Assembly: GCA_034769895.1 (NCBI GenBank)
Contig: CM068367.1
Location: 114,870,573 to 114,934,572 of the forward strand
Direction: 5' to 3'
DNA: 64,000 nt
From: Magicicada septendecula
Taxonomy: Eukaryota; Arthropoda; Insecta; Hemiptera; Cicadidae
Shown: one piece after another, positions 61,001 through 64,000 of the stretch
Layout of the letters: every line of letters starts with the position of its first letter
Numbering within the stretch: the stretch's first letter is position 1
Notes under the pieces: model-generated
What the model was told of the DNA's origin: nothing
Database searches by the model: none
Seen by the model: the letters and a program-made list of their open reading frames with translations, nothing else
Position numbers and translations under genes: made by a program

Positions 61001-61033
61001 ATGTTTCCATAGTGATCTAACTATCATCATCAG
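61001..61033 (-). ncRNA. hammerhead ribozyme-like core
   Basis: Minus strand: CTGATGA, TG, perfect stem ATAGT/ACTAT with a six-base loop, G, GAAA, then the palindrome CATATG. Both boxes exact. Confidence 0.6.
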
Positions 61034-61379
61034 ATATAATTTAATAAAATTTAAAAACTTTTAAATCATTGTTAAAACAGCTGTTTTACATGCAGACTAA
61101 ATTTAATGTTTGCAGACTAAAATTAATTGAAAAATATAATAAAAATATTTTATTTTATTAAATTAGTAGTCTTGAAAATATTATAATTTTTTGTATTAAT
61201 CTGAATTTGTTTTTGTAATAATTTATTACTTATTTTATAATTAAATCTATCTAAATTTTCCCATAAGGTCATTTTTGGACCTTTAGAAATGTGTTTTAAT
61301 AAACTAATTTTATTTAATTTAAATAAAATTATTATTTTTTAATTTAAATTTAAATTTAAATAATATTTCCAAATTATTT

Positions 61380-61640
61380 AAATCCTCCAGCCATCTATTC
61401 CTGGGTTTACCCACACACCTGAGTCCTACAGGTTTATATTTCCAGACCTGATTGACCAGTCGTGAATCTAGCATTCTTTCTAAGTATTCTATCCACCGTT
61501 ATTCATGATCTTTTAATTTTTAATTCATTCAAGTTGAAAACGTGTAATTCTTCTCTTACGATTTCATTCTTAAGAGTATGTATTCTTCATTCTTCTTTCT
61601 ATTTAGTCCTCTTAAGAACGCCAGTTCCGAGAATTCTTTA
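61380..61640 (-). pseudogene. LINE ORF2 C-terminal region
   Basis: Minus strand: VREELHVFNLNEL, then RWIEYLERMLDSRLVNQVWK, YKPVGLRCVGKPRNRWLEDL. Same family as 35370-35640. Stops upstream. Confidence 0.75.
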
Positions 61641-61649
61641 AAGAATGAA

Positions 61650-61775
61650 ATAATTAAGTAAACCAAAAGGAGGAAATGGAAAGAGTACGTTGACAGAATG
61701 GACAAGAGTCGATTAGCCCTAAGAGCGATTAATTATAGATGCAGAAAAACAAGGAATTTGAGTAGGAGAAGAAGA
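61650..61775 (+). pseudogene. LINE C-terminal fragment
   Basis: RRKWKEYVDRMDKSRLALRA then INYRCRKTRNLSRRRR: the 'KEHVDRM..SRLP..A.NY.P.GRR..GRPR' motif of a different LINE family, on the opposite strand to its neighbour. Confidence 0.65.
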
Positions 61776-62002
61776 TGTACTGTAATAGGAATATGCGTCA
61801 ATACCTGAAGGAGAGAAGAGAAATGTAAAGCACGACCCGCTACGCCAACGACATGTAATATACAGAAGTTAATTAAACTATTCAACGTCATAGGAAACCA
61901 GCGTTAGAGTCAAATTAAAGGTATACATTGAATAATCTAAACAAGTCACTACAAGGTTGACGTGTAATAATGCACATGTCTGTTCTGTCTAACAAGTTAG
62001 AG

Positions 62003-63102
62003 CAGTGGTTTCCTGGGGGTCCGCGACAATGTTTCAGGGGGTCCATGGACATTTTTAAGAAACAAAAAATAGAATGTACTGTAATTTTCTCCGATTGTTT
62101 GTGATCTAAAATCTAAATGTTAGAATCTTAAAACAATTAGTAGAAGATTCCAGCATTTTTTTTTTTTTTTGACTGAGGGATGAAGTAAAGCTCTTTTTAT
62201 TTGATTCCAACTTCAACCTTAAAGACAGGCTTCATGACTTTAACTGGATTTTGAAGCTTTCGTACCTTCCTGATATCTTCAATCATCTGCATGGACTCAC
62301 TTTAACCCTGCAAGGATCACTATTTTCCAGGTTCGATATAAAACCAAGGGTATGATAAAAAAAATTAAAGCTGTGAATTCAGAGATCAGACTCTGAAATC
62401 TTCGAACAATTCCATTATATGGCAGATGTCGTCCAGATGTCAGGAGAAAATGTTCCAAAGTAGATCCCCAATGTTTTAAGTCTCATTTGGAGCAATTGCA
62501 CTTGCAGCTAAGGGAATATTTTCCAGCGACCGATGATAGTGACATGTGGATAAGGAATCTTTTGCTGATGGGCTGTCAACTAACCTCTCTCTCACACTAT
62601 AGGAAGAAGATTCAGTGGTAGAAATTTCAACTGATAGTTCATTACAATTATAGTTTTTGCAATTACAGGTAACTGACTTATGGTTATATGTAATGACTGA
62701 CTATCCTGAACTAGCAAAAAACCCTTGAAGTGTTTAACTGTGTATTTTCCTCTACTTATTTGTGTGAAACCGCATGTTTCCAGCTCACGTACTTAAAATG
62801 AAAGTTAAGAAATAAACTTGATGTTGAGAGTGACTTAATATTGAAATTATTATGAGACATTAAACCCAAAATTGCAGAGACAATTGTACAAAAACAGCTC
62901 CATTCTTCACATTAAACTGTGTTTGATATTATAATATTATAATTTTGCATGTTAAAATAATTTTAATTTTAATATAATTTAATTGAAATATAAGAGTTTG
63001 TATTATACTTACTGTTTGTTTTATTTCAGAACTCAGACGGGGTCCGTGAATTTTTAATTTTTTTGGGGGAGTTCACGGACTGAAAACTTTTGGGAACCAC
63101 TG
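62003..63102 (+). mobile_element. hAT transposon pseudogene (ZBED5-like transposase remnant)
   Basis: 1,100 bp with ends CAGTGGTTTCC... and ...GGGAACCACTG and a perfect 8-bp target duplication AGTTAGAG (61995-62002, 63103-63110). Interior frames give LRDEVKLFLFDSN, KDRLHDFNWILKLSYLPDIF, LTLQGSLFSRF, and near the end NKLDVESDLILKL-like text and IKPKIAE, all typical of ZBED5-type hAT proteins and their C-terminal dimerisation region. Many stops; inactive. Confidence 0.85.
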
Positions 63103-63110
63103 AGTTAGAG

Positions 63111-63867
63111 AGCTGACACACAGTTGAGCCCCTCGGACTCATTCTCTTCACGCTGAATAAAATATGTATCCATAACATAGAACTCAATACCATTTGTTGA
63201 TGTAGACGTACTGTTTGCTACCATGAACACTAACGGACGACATCGATCACATACGAGTGAACAGGCGTACACACACGAAGTTGCAGATCTGTCGATGTTA
63301 ACGTCGTTAGGAAGTTCATGACGCAAAATGGACACGCTGAACCAGCGTTTTCAAACTCAATCTGTGTCAAGCAAAACACACACAGAGTTTCAATACACCT
63401 TCCCCGACCCGATCCCATCAACGCGACACTAACTACTACCGGTAGAACTTGTGTCAGCCGCACTGTGATCACAGCTTGCTAGTTGATACAGTTAAATAAA
63501 ACAATTTACACAGAGTCCTGCCAATCTTAATTACCTATTCAGAACAACTAACCCGATATCTCAAATCCTCTACGTTTAAAAAAAAAGGTTTATTCGGGCG
63601 CTGCGAACACATTTCGTAAGACCGCGACCGACCGATTATTTGCATAACTTCGGCAAAATTATCTATTTATTTTTCCGCGCAGGCAACTCTTTGTTATATA
63701 ATTAGTGAGTTAGTTCTGCCGTGATTGTGTTTCTTAAAACATGAAATTTTTGAATTTATATGTTTGCACAAAACGTATTGTAGGAATCAGTTGTAATCAA
63801 TTCGGTAAAATAGCCAATTATCAAATTATAACCTAATTACTTCTGACAGTACAATGTTCTTTTTTGT
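63111..63867. other. unassigned sequence
   Basis: Two overlapping minus frames of about 80 residues (63105-63472) have no recognisable domain. Confidence 0.45.
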
Positions 63868-64000
63868 ATCGGCCATCTAAGGACCACATGCAAATTTCAA
63901 TTCTTTATTCTTTGTTCTTTTTTTTCTCCAGTATTCTTTCATCTTTTCACTGTGACTCTTCTTTCCGTCTTCAGTCCACTTTGAACCTGCGTTTTTCTCT
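63868..64000 (-). pseudogene. LINE 3' end, continues beyond the window
   Basis: Inverted copy of the 3' region at about 7255-7390: GGTTCAAAGTGGACTGAAG, TGTGGTCCT.AGATGGCCGA. The ORF part lies outside the window. Confidence 0.75.

Larger units (their letters stand above)
60338..61033. mobile_element. nested Penelope-like arms (three copies of one arm)
   Basis: An arm containing ATGTAATTTACAAAAT and TTGTAAAA...TTATTATTA occurs at 60338-60410 (minus), 60473-60553 (plus) and 60945-61033 (minus). So a short foldback lies next to a larger one with a centre of about 390 bp. The 151-residue minus frame across that centre (60575-61030) starts inside the terminal hammerhead core and has no recognised domain. 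Borders unclear. Confidence 0.55.

Noticed and set aside
60575..61030. 151-residue minus-strand ORF
   Set aside because: Starts inside a ribozyme-like arm, spans AT-rich DNA and has no recognisable domain; probably chance.

Overview
This looks like a transposon-dense, intergenic piece of an arthropod nuclear genome. It is AT-rich, and I recognise no intact host gene, rRNA or tRNA. Evidence for an animal, most likely an insect with a large genome: many decayed non-LTR (LINE) C-termini, jockey-type RT, mariner, hAT and Harbinger-like DNA transposons, LTRs with TATA boxes, and GIY-YIG (Penelope-like) retroelements with hammerhead-ribozyme-like motifs. The species is inference only; a hemimetabolous insect (cockroach or termite type) would fit.

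Layout. 1.1-5.8 kb: LTR retrotransposon on the minus strand with near-identical LTRs and gag-like frames but no recognisable pol. 6.9-7.4 kb: LINE 3' end. 9.07-9.27, 11.4-11.9 and 12.2-12.36 kb: Penelope-derived foldback or solo elements. 13.5-14.2 kb: Harbinger-like MITE. 15.9-16.7 kb: jockey-type RT. 20.3-20.8 kb: solo LTR. 21.2-21.9 kb: Penelope fragment. 22.4-24.3 kb: LINE pieces. 24.4-26.8 kb: possible long LTR. 28.6-29.0 kb: microsatellites. 30.6 kb: small Penelope-like element. 31.0-38.5 kb: several LINE pseudogenes, one interrupted by a Penelope foldback. 42.4-43.5 kb: hAT derivative followed by a GIY-YIG fragment. 44.2-49.6 kb: solo LTR, LINE pieces and microsatellites. 53.5 kb: mariner remnant. 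55.2-61.0 kb: dense cluster of LTR and Penelope foldbacks. 61.4-61.8 kb: LINE ends. 62.0-63.1 kb: hAT pseudogene. 63.9-64.0 kb: LINE of the same family as at 7 kb, inverted.

The most coherent hidden signal is a group of Penelope-like derivatives. At least eight loci have long inverted arms (or a solo arm) carrying a hammerhead-like core (CTGANGA, short stem, GAAA), a short unique sequence outside one arm, and 10-13 bp direct repeats at the borders that look like target-site duplications. Three loci (9.1, 32.6 and 59.6 kb) share the same unique end and are one family. One keeps a 139-residue GIY-YIG frame free of stops; two are solo elements of 116 and 174 bp. No reverse transcriptase of Penelope type is visible, so these would need to be mobilised in trans.

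All identifications are from reading the sequence; no searches or folding programs were run. Boundaries of decayed elements are approximate.
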